From the NCBI RefSeq assembly GCF_018320785.1, contig NC_054872.1:39792551-39856550 (forward strand): 64,000 bases of DNA. Reading direction: 5' to 3'. The position numbers were made by a program, and so were the translations under genes. A model generated the notes under the pieces. That model did no database searches. It was not told the DNA's origin and was given only the letters and a program-made list of their open reading frames with translations. This stretch comes from Cheilinus undulatus. Taxonomy: Eukaryota; Chordata; Actinopteri; Labriformes; Labridae. This document shows positions 27,401 to 40,435 of the stretch, piece by piece. How positions within the stretch are numbered: position 1 is the stretch's first letter; each line of letters starts with the position of its first letter.

Positions 27401-30400
27401 GACCAGCACTGCTCCGCTCCACTTACCTCTTACTTCTGTTTTTTGTTTTGAACTCAGAATAACACTAAATATGGTGCATTTACTAAACAGCAAAACAACA
27501 TTTTGGTTTCACTGTTAAATTTCTCCTAATGAAGGAGTAGAGCTGTTAATAGTGCCCTTGCGGTTTTGTGATGCTCCGAACAAAGCATGTTGGGATCACC
27601 TGCAGCGCAAACCTGGAGCGCCAATTTTAACAACTCTCCCCCCTCAATGCCAGGAATTTAACAATGACCCAAAACATCTGTTTATTGTTCAGTAAACAAG
27701 CCTTAGGGAGTGCAGATTTTATTGAACAGAGTCCGCAACTGAAAAGAACAAGCAAGCCACGCAAGCTGCTGTTCTGAGCAGCAGGGCTGCTCCACCTGAA
27801 ATGCATAGTAGGGTGCATTTGGATGGTTTGTTGTTACAGGGGTGTGAGCTTGTTTTAGCAATTTAACATGCAACTGATGGCAGCCCCCACAAGAAGACAC
27901 GTCCAGTCCTAAAATTTAAGAATTTGTGTGGTTTTGAAAACTGTTGGAAATATTTGAGAGAATATAAGAACTCAACTGAATAAAAAATATTGCATTGAAA
28001 TAGTTTTTTAATCTATAAGTACAGTTAAATGCAACAATTTAACATATTGAAGGTTTAGAGTGGTGCAGAAAATGCACAATTTCTAAAATGTTTCGGCGTG
28101 CGGAAAATAGAATTCTCTGGGAGAAGCCCTCAAGACCCCCCTCAAAAAACAGCAAATAATGAATTGTTTTGGTTGTTGCAGGATGTTCCAGAACACAATG
28201 GACATTTTCAGCCAGACTTAACTTGTCAGCATTTGTATTTGTGTTTTGCAGTATTTGTGCATTTCAGAAATAATAGGGGGGGTCAGTTTGATCATTCTTA
28301 ACAATAACATACAAATTATCTCCAAATCTCCAAAACAAATCCCTACATCTTAATCCTGCCTAAGGAAAAAACAAGATACGATATTTTTTTCATAACACCC
28401 ATCCTTGGCTTGTAGTCCTGTTGTACATGTAGTGATCTGTTTGTCACTGTACTCATCAACGGTTCTAGGTGCTGGGCCCCCGTGTAGCTCATTGGGTAGA
28501 GCAGGCACGCATAAGCAGAGGCTACAGTCCTTAACACACTGGTCACAGGAGCAAAATGCCCAAAATAATTTTAAAAACATTTCTGGCCACTTTAATGATT
28601 AAATGTCTCTTTGGATTTTAATCAACCAATCGTCTGTGGCTAAGTTAATGGGAACTTGGGTTCACCAGTTCAACTCCCAGTATGGACTTAAGTATTTACA
28701 ATGGCCTTGTTGCTGCACCAACCTCTGGACTGCTTGGGCACTCTTTAGTGTGCATTCCCTCATTCTGACATCGTAGTGAATGTCCACAGAATTTAACCTG
28801 ACACACCGGATGGATTTGTTTCACACATCCATCTGGGAAAGCTTCAGGACGTTTAAGAAAAGGCAGAGGATTTGAAAAAAAAACTCAGAGTGTGATTAGA
28901 TGAACGTTCTGTCTATCACATTTCCATGGGCCAATCAGAGCAACAAAACACTGGACATAGCTGCTATCGAGCTGCATGTGCGCAGCTAGAGAGGAATAAC
29001 GCGAAACATGGCGACTATAGACATGTAAGTACTCAACTTGTGTCATTTTTGAAAAGAAAACAACTCACTGCTGTTCTTTGTTCTTCTTTTAACGAAGAAA
29101 TTTTGTCAAGTTCTGATGAAACTGGTGCTTTAGCAGCATCCACGCTAATCTCTTCCTCCATAACTACACCAGCTCTTGCTGCTGCTTGTTTACATCAGGA
29201 CTCTGCTGAGCCTGAAAGTACTGCCCCTTGTCGCTGCTTGGTCCTGGCACTTTCTAACCGGGCCCAGACTGTTCAGATGGGAGCTTTGCAAGATAGATTC
29301 ACCAATGAAAAACAAGGAAACGGGCATATCCATCTGCTTTGCAAGGTTACATAGAATAGGGGTGGTGCATTTATATATTGCATATTCCTGGCCCATGAGT
29401 GTAGCATGTCTGATAAGAGGGGGAACAAAGAATTTACCCTCAGGGACTAATACAGTGTATCTTCCTCTGAAAAGTCAACTTTCTTTCTGTCAGTCCTGCC
29501 TTAAACTGCAATTCCTATCCACTTTGGATACTGATGACCCTTTCAGAATAGTCAGAATCCACTGGTTACATACCTGCCCCCCCTCCGTGCGGAACTGGTA
29601 CTGAATGTTATGGTCTCCAAACGCTGCAGCCTGCTGAACGCTGGCTATGGTAACAGCTGTCTGCTCCTCTCCTGTTCCGTCTTAAGAGAGAAGGAGAAAA
29701 GATAAGCAAGTTGTCACAACACAAAAATAGGAACAATAAATATCAGCAACCAAATGAGATTTTTACTTAAAGTAATGTTTGTCAGTTTAGCGAGTCATAG
29801 CTCACATTTGCAATTGCTTTATTTGGCCATATGGACAAGATTGAGCATTATCTATTTGCATTAAAGTTCCGTTACTTTTTGGTAAAAAAAATCACTTTTG
29901 TGAAAGTGCTAAATGATGCAAAATATCACTTTGTAAATAAATGATTACCTTCAGATGTCTGGACAACTTCTTCCTCTTGCTTTTCTTGGCTGCGAACCAA
30001 AAACGCAAGTAATAATTAAATACAAATTATGCACAAGCCTAGTCTGAATAAAATTAATAGCTGAAACGACCCTTAGTTTGTTTCAGCTGATGGCAAACTT
30101 ATACAAGCAGGAGATAACACAGTCTAATTGTAAAACAAACCATCCTATGCGTCCTGGGATTACCTACAGTAGCTGACATCACAGTTGTTTGTTTTAAAGG
30201 CTAGCTTTAGCTAACTTAGCTTATGTAGTGTCATTAGCTAATTGTTGTCATGTTTCGAGCAACTTAGCATTGTTATTTTTGGTTATAAATGCTCAGATGA
30301 CCTGTACCAAGGCACTAAACTTAGGGTGATAACTTCAACACTTTGTTAATACTGACTTTGTTAAATCAAGTTTTTTTTTAGGTCAGGCCTTGTAAAGCGT

Positions 30401-30508
30401 CGTAAACTAGCTGTCTGTAATAGCATGTTGTTGCTAGCTTGTCCCAGTTAGCCATTTTGACCGACTGTGTTACCTTGCGTTGTCCAGACTCGGTTCAAGC
30501 ATATCCAT
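5467..30508 (-). CDS. usf2: Upstream stimulatory factor 2 (bHLH-leucine zipper transcription factor), 10 exons
   Basis: The product is a nuclear transcription factor that binds CACGTG E-boxes as a dimer. Coding exons, in transcription order: 30508-30474, 29989-29949, 29680-29574, 23833-23714, 22525-22372, 15448-15361, 7149-7091, 6748-6654, 6559-6431, 5556-5467. They total 918 nt, or 305 residues plus stop, and every junction keeps phase. The start MDMLEPSLD matches the USF2 amino terminus as I know it. The USF-specific region just before the DNA-binding domain reads QFYVMMTP. The basic region at about 191-207 contains HNEVERRRR with the E-box contact residues His199, Glu203 and Arg207. Helix 1, loop and helix 2 follow to about 250, then a leucine zipper to about 300. 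The end (LKNENALLRAQLQQHGIEMV) favours USF2 over USF1. Human USF2 is somewhat longer (346 residues). The introns carry many transposons. Confidence 0.95.
6431..6559 (-). CDS. usf2: usf2 coding exon 9 (helix 2 and zipper)
   Basis: Exactly 43 codons encode SKGGILSKACDYIRELRQ and the start of the leucine zipper, ending NELCRQQ. Acceptor TTTTAG and donor GTATGA are present. Confidence 0.95.
6654..6748 (-). CDS. usf2: usf2 coding exon 8 (basic region and helix 1)
   Basis: It encodes VERRRRDKINNWIVTLSKII then PDCNMDSTKTGA. It completes the basic region and gives helix 1 and the loop. Donor GTAAGA follows. Confidence 0.95.
7091..7149 (-). CDS. usf2: usf2 coding exon 7 (basic region)
   Basis: It encodes KMDGPRTPRDERRRAQHNE. 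It carries the first half of the basic region, including the E-box-contacting His. Acceptor CTGCAG and donor GTGGGT are visible on the minus strand. Confidence 0.94.
8386..9836. mobile_element. Decayed mariner transposon with intact terminal repeats, internally interrupted
   Basis: Inverted ends match: left ATGAGGTATGGCTATTA (8386-8402) and its reverse complement at about 9820-9836. Plus-strand translation near 8590-8690 resembles a mariner core (WIVFFDIKG, VNQHYYK). Translation at 9450-9530 gives FLNQDNLPAHTALSVKRFL, the block around the second catalytic Asp. These blocks should be nearly contiguous but are about 770 bp apart. The N-terminal half of the transposase is missing and several stops are present, so it cannot encode an active enzyme. 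It lies in the usf2 intron between 7149 and 15361. Confidence 0.75.
12385..12840. mobile_element. Inner MITE with ends TAGGGCTGAACGATTT
   Basis: It starts TAGGGCTGAACGATTTGGG and ends CTGCTCAGCCCTA, with AATTGCAATTGTGATT-type repeats inside and a CA microsatellite. It sits wholly inside the element at 12018-12871, so it inserted later. Confidence 0.68.
12437..12494. repeat. (CA)n microsatellite
   Basis: About 29 CA units interrupted by CCCACCCA. It follows a C-rich run inside the inner MITE. Confidence 0.95.
13575..13597. repeat. (TTTC)n short tandem repeat
   Basis: A pyrimidine-only run of repeated TTTC units inside a usf2 intron. Confidence 0.8.
15361..15448 (-). CDS. usf2: usf2 coding exon 6 (USF-specific region)
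   Basis: It encodes QFYVMMTPPDVIQTGTQRT followed by IAPRTQPYP, the USF-specific region next to the basic domain. Introns of about 6.9 kb and 8.2 kb flank it. Confidence 0.93.
16028..16146. mobile_element. Fragment of the AGGGATGCA-ended element family
   Basis: The sequence begins AGGGATGCACCATATACGAT, like the left end of the element at 12018. It is then interrupted by the next element at about 16147. A possible far end with GATATCTGCAAAAATCCAA lies near 17490. Confidence 0.45.
16147..16754. mobile_element. TTAAAGGGGACATATT-ended element with tRNA-like core, copy 1
   Basis: The terminal inverted repeats are TTAAAGGGGACATATT at 16147-16162 and AATATGTCCCCTTTAA at 16739-16754. The interior contains a tRNA-like stretch with A-box and B-box motifs, and long segments matching the reverse complement of 26731-27268. 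No long ORF shows transposase similarity. This is a non-autonomous DNA transposon or a composite of a MITE and a SINE. Confidence 0.75.
16404..16477 (+). repeat. tRNA-like sequence inside transposon copy 1
   Basis: TGGATAGCTCAGTGGGTTA resembles a tRNA D-arm/A-box, and GATGGTTCAAATCCCAGT resembles the T-arm/B-box, at normal tRNA spacing. The acceptor arms do not pair convincingly. I treat it as a tRNA-derived repeat part and not a working tRNA gene. Confidence 0.65.
17091..17339 (+). pseudogene. Possible LINE (L2/CR1-like) ORF2 tail remnant
   Basis: The 82-codon frame includes KAGSVVGIKLNSLEDEVERR, which resembles the conserved segment near the carboxyl end of L2/CR1-type LINE proteins in fish (pattern SVLG..L.S.E....RR). 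It has no reverse transcriptase upstream. The assignment rests on motif memory only. Confidence 0.35.
20819..21225. mobile_element. Possible MITE with GGCTGGGTATC / CTATACCCAAC ends
   Basis: The left GGCTGGGTATC and right CTATACCCAAC are imperfect inverted repeats about 400 bp apart. AT-rich, non-coding sequence lies between them. No target duplication was confirmed. Confidence 0.4.
22372..22525 (-). CDS. usf2: usf2 coding exon 5
   Basis: It encodes AVIQNPFSNGGSP and RFAYFPATAV, both characteristic of USF2. It ends within a Gly codon that is completed by the exon at 15448. Confidence 0.92.
23714..23833 (-). CDS. usf2: usf2 coding exon 4
   Basis: This 40-codon exon encodes VTYRVVQVTDQQLEARDDGG and then the Ala/Val-rich AVSVVSTAAF segment of the activation region. 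Phase is 0 at both ends, so skipping it would keep the frame. Confidence 0.9.
24927..26146. mobile_element. hAT-like non-autonomous element with perfect 10-bp flanking duplication
   Basis: The ends AGGGGTGTGG and ...CATACCCCT are imperfect inverted repeats. They are flanked by the direct repeat GCTAACCACT at 24917-24926 and 26147-26156. Subterminal ATCTTGCGAGATC and CTCATGAGATAAG palindromes fit a known fish pattern. hAT elements make 8-bp duplications, so the 10-bp match may include two chance bases. There is no transposase ORF. A TAGGGCTGCACAAGATC stretch near 25196 may be a nested insertion. It lies in usf2 intron 3. Confidence 0.72.
26390..26700 (+). repeat. Dispersed repeat, copy 1
   Basis: It contains GGTGCAGAAAATGCA, CTGGGAGAAGACCTCAAGAC and GTATTTGTGCATTTCA in the same order as 28060-28330. 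Between these blocks the two copies are diverged. Confidence 0.6.
26731..27268. mobile_element. TTAAAGGGGACATATT-family element with tRNA-like core, copy 2 (inverted)
   Basis: The ends are TTAAAGGTAACATATTTT and ACATGTCCCTTTTAA. The body is the reverse complement of 16147-16754, with clear blocks: the CCTCTGAGACC end, the GTGTGGTCAGGGGCAG type segment, and the tRNA-like core. The copies differ by many substitutions and small indels, so both are old. This copy is about 70 bp shorter. Confidence 0.72.
27001..27068 (-). repeat. tRNA-like sequence inside transposon copy 2
   Basis: On the minus strand it reads CTGGATAGCTCAGTGGGTTA and ends AGTTCTAATCCCAGT, matching the core of copy 1. The B-box has one inserted T, so promoter function is doubtful. 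Confidence 0.6.
28060..28330 (+). repeat. Dispersed repeat, copy 2
   Basis: Same family and orientation as 26390-26700, about 1.7 kb away. Shared blocks are GGTGCAGAAAATGCA, CTGGGAGAAGCCCTCAAGAC and GTATTTGTGCATTTCA. Confidence 0.6.
28483..28600 (+). mobile_element. tRNA-derived SINE, 5' part
   Basis: GTGTAGCTCATTGGGTAGAG is a good A-box region, followed by CAGGCACGCATAAGCAGAGG and CTACAGTCCT, typical of a common teleost tRNA-derived SINE head. The downstream body is degenerate. Confidence 0.6.
28794..29351 (+). repeat. 558-bp dispersed repeat with CCAAT, ATG and splice-donor module, copy 1
   Basis: It is strikingly similar along its whole length to 53919-54479. It carries GGGCCAATCAGAGCAACAAA, then ATGGCGACTATAGAC followed by the donor-like ATGTAAGT at about 29023. 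A long open frame runs through the rest, with ETGALAAST and SSSITTPALAAACLHQDSA. It lies antisense in usf2 intron 3. The parent element or gene is not recognised. Confidence 0.8.
29574..29680 (-). CDS. usf2: usf2 coding exon 3
   Basis: It encodes TAVTIASVQQAAAFGDHN and IQYQFRTEGGQ, which is strongly USF-like. It ends in phase 0 at CAG before GTATGT. A 558-bp dispersed repeat lies about 220 bp away on the low-coordinate side, inside the next intron. Confidence 0.92.
29949..29989 (-). CDS. usf2: usf2 coding exon 2
   Basis: This 41-nt exon encodes QEKQEEEVVQTSE, with split codons at both ends that close on exons 1 and 3. It is a variable acidic segment, bounded by CAG and GTAATC. Confidence 0.85.
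30474..30508 (-). CDS. usf2: usf2 coding exon 1
   Basis: ATG at 30508-30506 begins MDMLEPSLDNA. The donor GTAACA follows at 30473. The short acidic start is typical of USF2 and fixes the initiation codon. Confidence 0.9.
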
Positions 30509-30559
30509 CAGTGTTGGGATAAAAAGTGATATTCGGTGTCACAGACGGAGATGGAAGTG

Positions 30560-30700
30560 CTGATCACGGGAACAAACACTCGGGTCATGTGAGAGAGACA
30601 GCCCAGGACACGTGAGGTACGGCTCGGTGTCGGAGTTAAAATGGAGGCCGGTGTGCTGCAGCCGCTGGTGATCCGAGGTGACTCCGCTCCATCAGCTGTC
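30560..30700 (-). promoter_or_regulatory. usf2 promoter-proximal region with CACGTG E-box
   Basis: A CpG-rich stretch lies just upstream of the usf2 start codon. A perfect CACGTG is at 30609-30614, about 100 bp from the ATG, and a related TCATGTGA is at 30585-30592. CACGTG is the consensus USF target, so autoregulation is possible. The transcription start site is not visible. Confidence 0.5.
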
Positions 30701-30889
30701 GCGCGCCCGGGGGAGGATTTTCAGCTCAATGGAGACCACCGAGCAGGGTCAGCGGGATCACAGCGACTGTTTTTATCCCCGGAGACAACAACAACAGACT
30801 CACATTTCCAACCGAACATATATAGGCGACGATGTTGGTCATCTGAGGAGAAAATGGGAAGGACAAAAGCTATCTCGACGGAACATTAA
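30641..30889 (+). other. Divergent ORF next to the usf2 promoter, doubtful
   Basis: An 82-codon frame starts in a good context (AAAATGG) with MEAGVLQPLVIRGDSAPSA and runs through the CpG-rich region. No family is recognised and no clear downstream exon was found. It may be chance openness in GC-rich sequence or part of a divergent non-coding transcript. Confidence 0.2.
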
Positions 30890-32633
30890 AATTTAAAACA
30901 AAAATTGAATCAACCGTTACATGTCCTCGGGGTGACATCAACGTTCACTGTCCTTGTAAAATGTGGCTTAATGGTCCTGCTCAGAATTGAACAAGTATAA
31001 TATGAAACGTTTATAGACTATGACACATAAACATTACTGTTATGTTTCTCCGGAGAATGCTTGGCGCCTTGTAAAATACAGCCCCTCTTGCATTCCTGTC
31101 TGCACCTTATTGTCTTCTAGTTGTCTTAATTTTATTTTTGGTCGTCTCTGACATATCCTTATACCACGATGCAATGCTATCTGGAACTATTATTGAATTT
31201 ATGATATATTTATTCAACAGAGGAGTCAGACAATCTTTTTGTTATATTGGTGGGAACCACTTTGAAACCCCATTGCATCACAGTAGGAGGGAGGTCATCC
31301 TATGGAACAGCTGTGGTGCCAAATTGTATACTGTGGCCTACTGTGCAATACAGTCAGGCACTTGACTGTTTAACATGAATCTGGTTCTGCTTGAGGTTTC
31401 TTACTGTTGAACAACGGGTTTCCTCTCCACTGTAGCTTTGATAAAAGTTGCTTTAAACTGGGCTCATGGTGTAAAGGGTACTGGAAATATCAAAACTGAC
31501 GGTTCTTTCAGCAAGGTAATCATTGAGGTCAGGGGCGAAGCCAGTGCTTTTGGGCCCCCAGAAAGTAAATTACCCAGGCCCCCTTAGCCAGCCAGCCAAG
31601 CAAAAAATGTTGTGTCATTTTATGAATATCCATGCATTTCAATGCATGTATGTGCTATAATTTCCTTATATTAATGTGCAATATTGTTTACTGTGGATGG
31701 ATTTAAATTATTTGTACTATTTCCCTCACATTATATTATGTGTTTATTAGCATCTTCCTAAAGTATGACATAATATCCCATTTTAGCTTTCTGACCCCCA
31801 CATTAGGAAAATGCTTATGTATTTCTTCACCACTTACTTAATATAAGTACATCCCGCCGATGTGTGATCTGTGATCTTAAGCCATTACCAGATGTTACCA
31901 ACATTGTGCCAGTAATCCCTAACTAACACATGCACTAGCACATCCCTAACTAAATAATGTTGGGTCTTTGTTAATGGTATTTTAGTATGGTCCACGCCAT
32001 AGGTGGAGTGAGGGGTTGGCTTATGGGGCTCAGGCCCCAAATGCTTTCCCAAAAGCCCCAAATCTTTCAGGTTGGTTAAAAGTGTGTAGTTTCTTACTTT
32101 TATGATAGATAGATGCAAATCAAAGTCAGTGATAAAAAATTGGGCATTGCTGATCACAACAAGGGTGTTTAATTCTTAGTAAAAGGAAAAAATACAATTC
32201 AGTACTTACATTTGCTGTTTATGTTCTTTCTTTGAAAATGCATAGTTCCAATTGTAAACTTTAACATCAAATTCCAACCAAAATGTAACCTAAAAATAAG
32301 TGTCAGACATTATTGGAGGCAAAAGTGAAAATGATTTAGTTTCAACATTGTGTGTAAAGATCTTAAAATGATAATGGCGCGTTATGAGCAATTACATCAA
32401 CAAAATAATGTAAACTCTGAAGGAAATTAAGTCCAACCACATGATTTTTTACCCAAATGATGAGTGGATGTGTTGTCATTTTAAATCTGAATTTATGTTT
32501 AAAATTACCTTAACATAGTGAATACAACTACCTGATGAGCAGAGAAATGTAAAGGAAGCAGGCCACTGAACACTCCTTTGCTTTGGGCATAGCCCCAAAT
32601 ATTAAACACCAATTTAATGATCAATTTGTGTGG

Positions 32634-32666
<33 letters not shown>

Positions 32667-33400
32667 CTTTTAGCTGTGTGCTTTGGTGTTATACAGCTTT
32701 TGGCTCAGGTTTATCTAACAATATATTTTGAATATTCCACGAGGAAAAAGGGGTAGGGCTGATTAATACAGCACCTTTTCCAAAGGACATTGTTAATGAA
32801 CTGATTTTTAACAGAAGCAATGCCATACATTTGCCTTGTTTGTTTGTTCAGTTTTGATGTGTAATATAAATAAATTTAATAGATCAAATGAGTTTATCTC
32901 TTACAGTGTACAGAAAAAAAATCTTGCAAAGCTTCTGAAAAGTACTCAAGTGTGCTTCATCCCTGGTTTTCGAAGGGGCCGTTATTTTAAACCAGTAGTT
33001 CTCAAATGGTGTGCCTTGGGAGTTCGTATAATTAGACATTTTTACTAAAACCGTTATTATTACAACCATACAACAACTATATATATTTAAATGACTGTTC
33101 AGCTAAAACATGCTTCTCCGTGGAATTCCGAGTCCTGACTAAATTTACGATACATTTCAGAATGTCTTAATGTCTTGGCTGTTATTATGTCACTACAATT
33201 TTCTATGAACTTTACCCCACTGAAAGCGGAACCTTTCTTTTTGAAGGTTTTTTCGTCACATATAAAAGAAGCACCTACTTTTTGTGTGTGAAAATTCGTA
33301 ATTCAAACGGTTTAAGGGATTTAAAATCAATCAATCATCGACCGGGAGCATTAAGTGTGTTTTACCCTTTTCCCTTAATTCTTATTAAGTTTTTATCGTC
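30890..33400. other. Intergenic region between usf2 and etfb, repeat-rich
   Basis: No gene was found. The stretch 31379-31475 has TGGTTCTGCTTGAGGTTTCT and TTTCCTCTCCACTGT, a widespread fish repeat tail. 31530-32060 contains GGGGCGAAGCC and GGCCCCCAG motifs typical of old fish elements. A 32-base T run lies at 32635-32666. The two genes are head to head about 3.2 kb apart, too far for a shared bidirectional promoter. Confidence 0.55.
32635..32666. repeat. Poly(T) run of 32 bases
   Basis: Uninterrupted T run, possibly the tail of a retroposed element on the minus strand. Confidence 0.9.
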
Positions 33401-33459
33401 TTTGACCCACTGACTCCACCACGACACCGACTGAATGTTTGATGAACTTAGCAACCGCT

Positions 33460-33662
33460 CAAGACGAGTTACAGCCAATCAGCGTTGAGAGCGTTTATGT
33501 TGTAAGAGTCCCATTGGCTGGAAAGGTAGGCGGTCCCCTCACTTTCCTTCTCTTGGTGTCACTGTAAAATAGGTCCGACCTCTCCTCCTTGGGTGAAGGT
33601 TCATTGCGGTGACTCTTTCACGTTAGCCGTCTACCACAGTGTAGTTTAACGTCTCAGCCACG
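33460..33662 (+). promoter_or_regulatory. etfb promoter and 5' UTR with opposed CCAAT boxes
   Basis: CCAAT occurs at 33475-33479 (AGCCAATCAGCG) and on the other strand at 33513-33517 (CATTGGCTGG), 38 bp apart. This is a common layout in TATA-less housekeeping promoters. It sits 145-190 bp upstream of the etfb start codon. Confidence 0.6.
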
Positions 33663-37859
<4,197 letters not shown>

Positions 37860-38319
37860 AGGCTTCAGGAGCATAAGCAGGGGAGCACAGAACTGAGCAG
37901 CAGGGTGAGTATCACTATCTATCTTTGAAGAGCCTGAGCTGTTATTGGTACTGATTAAGTTGATCCTCATAATTGATTGATTCAAGAAATGGACATGAAA
38001 AAAGGGGGAAAAATGCAAAAGGATCATAAAACTTCATTGAGACCTACACAAACAAACTAAAGAAAGTGATTAAAAGAAACAAGAATGAGATTTGCGATTT
38101 TGAGATTGCTGAATGAGATTACATATTCAAAAAGAAGTGGGAAGAAGTATAAACTTCAGAAAATTTGAGGACACGCCATCTCTCTTTCATGTTTTGAACT
38201 CTCCTCTCTAAAATCTTCAGATATAACCTATAATTGTTTATTTTTTGAAAACCTTTTGAGTCAGTTGTGTTTTCATAAACTGTTTTATTAACTGGAGGTA
38301 GGAATTGCAGGGTCACTCA

Positions 38320-38600
38320 TGAGGGATGGCAATATTGGATTTTTGCTAATATCCAATATGCCAATATTTCCAAACTTATTTTAGCTGACAGCGATGTATA
38401 GAGACAACTGCTTAACTGTAAAGAACACCAAGTCTTTCCAGTGCTAGAATTGACCTGTTGTTGAAATTATTTTCTTCTAATTAATCCAAAGGTTTCCATG
38501 ATGGTCATGAAAAATCGCTTAAATACAAAAACAATATGCATTCTTCTGAAGTGTGAAAATTAACGTATAAGTGGCTCAGATCTAAAACTTCAGTCTTTAG
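38320..38600. mobile_element. Fragment of the AGGGATGCA-ended element family
   Basis: GAGGGATGGCAATATTGGAT then CCAATATGCCAATATTTCCA follows the subterminal pattern of the 12018 element. The right end is not found. Confidence 0.45.
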
Positions 38601-38699
38601 AATCCATTTTTAATTTATAAGGATTGAGAATAATAATGGAAAAAACCTGAGCTGAGGTGGGTCCATCGATTCTGCTTTTAACTCTAAAAACTTTTTTTT

Positions 38700-38910
38700 C
38701 TATCATCATTTTATTTAAAGAGCTATTTTTGGTGATTTTTGCCTTTATTACAGCGATAGGACAGTGGATAAAGGCAGCAATGGGTATGAGAGAGTGGGGA
38801 ATGACATAGCGAAAGAGCCACAGACTGGACTTGAAACAAGGCTGCCCGCATACATGGGGCACAATATAACCACTAAGATTTCTTAGTAATGGGCGGTAAA
38901 CTGGTATTAG
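38700..38910 (-). mobile_element. tRNA-derived fish SINE, minus orientation
   Basis: Read on the minus strand, it has TTTCAAGTCCAGTCTGTGGC (B-box region), CATTCCCCACTCTCTCATAC, CACTGTCCTATCGCTGTAAT and AATAAAGGC. This is the familiar order of a common teleost SINE with an AATAAAGGCA tail. It lies in the proposed etfb 3' UTR intron. Confidence 0.65.
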
Positions 38911-39299
38911 TTCCATAACTGTTCAAATTTCTGCCACAGAATGGATTTCTGCACCACTGTCATTACCAGTTGAAATGGGTGCATTCAGTTGTAGCACACG
39001 AGGGAAGCATAACGGAACCTAGCGTAGCAAAATTATGGAAAAACAAATCAATCTGAGTCCAGTCAGCAATAAGTTTTGCTCTAGCATTATGAACAGCCAG
39101 GTAACTAACTGAATGTCACCACTCATGCAGCTGTGCTTAATTTGCAATACATTAAACAGGTAAAACCTGTGTTTTTCCTCTCCAGGTTTGATTTCTGTAA
39201 TAACAGAAACATAGCGACCGTGTTGGCTGCTTGTGTATGGAAGGTCAGAATACACAGAAAACCTCAGTCTTCAGAATTACCTATCTACAAGTGTACTAG

Positions 39300-39465
39300 G
39301 CCTCAGTAACCAGAGCAGGCACCTGCATGCAGAGGCTGCAGTCCTCAGTGCACAGTGCAGGATTAGTTTCCAGTCATGGAGCTTTTCAGAGCATGTCTCC
39401 TCTCACTCTGTGAGCTCTGTATTACCCGTGTCTCTTCAGTTGCCAATAAAGGGGGGTAAATTCTG
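39300..39465 (+). mobile_element. tRNA-derived fish SINE, plus orientation
   Basis: CAGAGCAGGCACCTGCATGC, AGAGGCTGCAGTCCTCAGTG, then CTCCTCTCACTCTGTGAGCT and GCCAATAAAGG. Same family as 38700-38910 but on the opposite strand, about 400 bp away. Confidence 0.62.
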
Positions 39466-40435
39466 TGTCTACATCTGCCAGTAATGATAACTGACTTTTT
39501 GAGCGCATCTGCTTTCTGCAGATACCTGTAGTATGCAGATAATATCATGCCTCCTTGTAACTCACAGTTAGAAAAAATATGACACAGTATGTGACCCATA
39601 AAAACAATCATTTCATAACACAGGGATTCTGCAATAGACACATCAAATTAAGTAAAAAATATGTAAACACCCTTTAAAGCTTAATTGTTGAATTGATGTA
39701 TTCATTCTTTCCAATTTAGTTTTCAATTTTCATCCCTATCGCACATAATCTCCATCTTTTTAAAAATCCAGTTAGCTACTGATTTGTTCTGTAAGTATAC
39801 ATTCATGCTACCCTCATCATGCTGTAGGCGCTACCATAAGGAGTCATTTAGTAGTGTAGAAGTGGGTCAACTTGCCTGGGAAAACTTTTTTAAAATGCTT
39901 TTTTTAGCTGTCTACAGTGCCAGTATTCATCACTGGTGATTTAATGATTGTACCACAGGATGATGATATATTGCCGTATTGATATTTTGTCCCACCTACA
40001 GTGTTAACTGTCTATATTTCTTTACCTTTGGGTGGGTAATGAGTCAAGTTTTAAGGAGAGGTTTTCTGAGAAATGGGTCATAAAGTACTTCTAAAAGTGT
40101 GTGGGATAAAGCAGCCTTCCAGGATAGCAATCACTCAGATAAACCAACATTTATTTGCCTCTTCATGTCTTGATACTTTTCAGCCTTGTATTTTTATGCA
40201 GGGAAGTAACCTCTTATCATGAGAGATAGGATTGCTATAGATAGCTTTGCCTGGAATATTAATATAATGATATCCTTTTTAATCCCCATCTCTTTATTGT
40301 TAAAAAAAAACTAATTAATTGCTTTGACAAAGAGTATTTTGTGTCTTGTGTGGATGAAAGCAAAACTAATTAAAGATTTTAATTGCGGCTCTTGTCTTGA
40401 ATTACATATCATACGTTCCTTTTCTCTCCTTCTAG

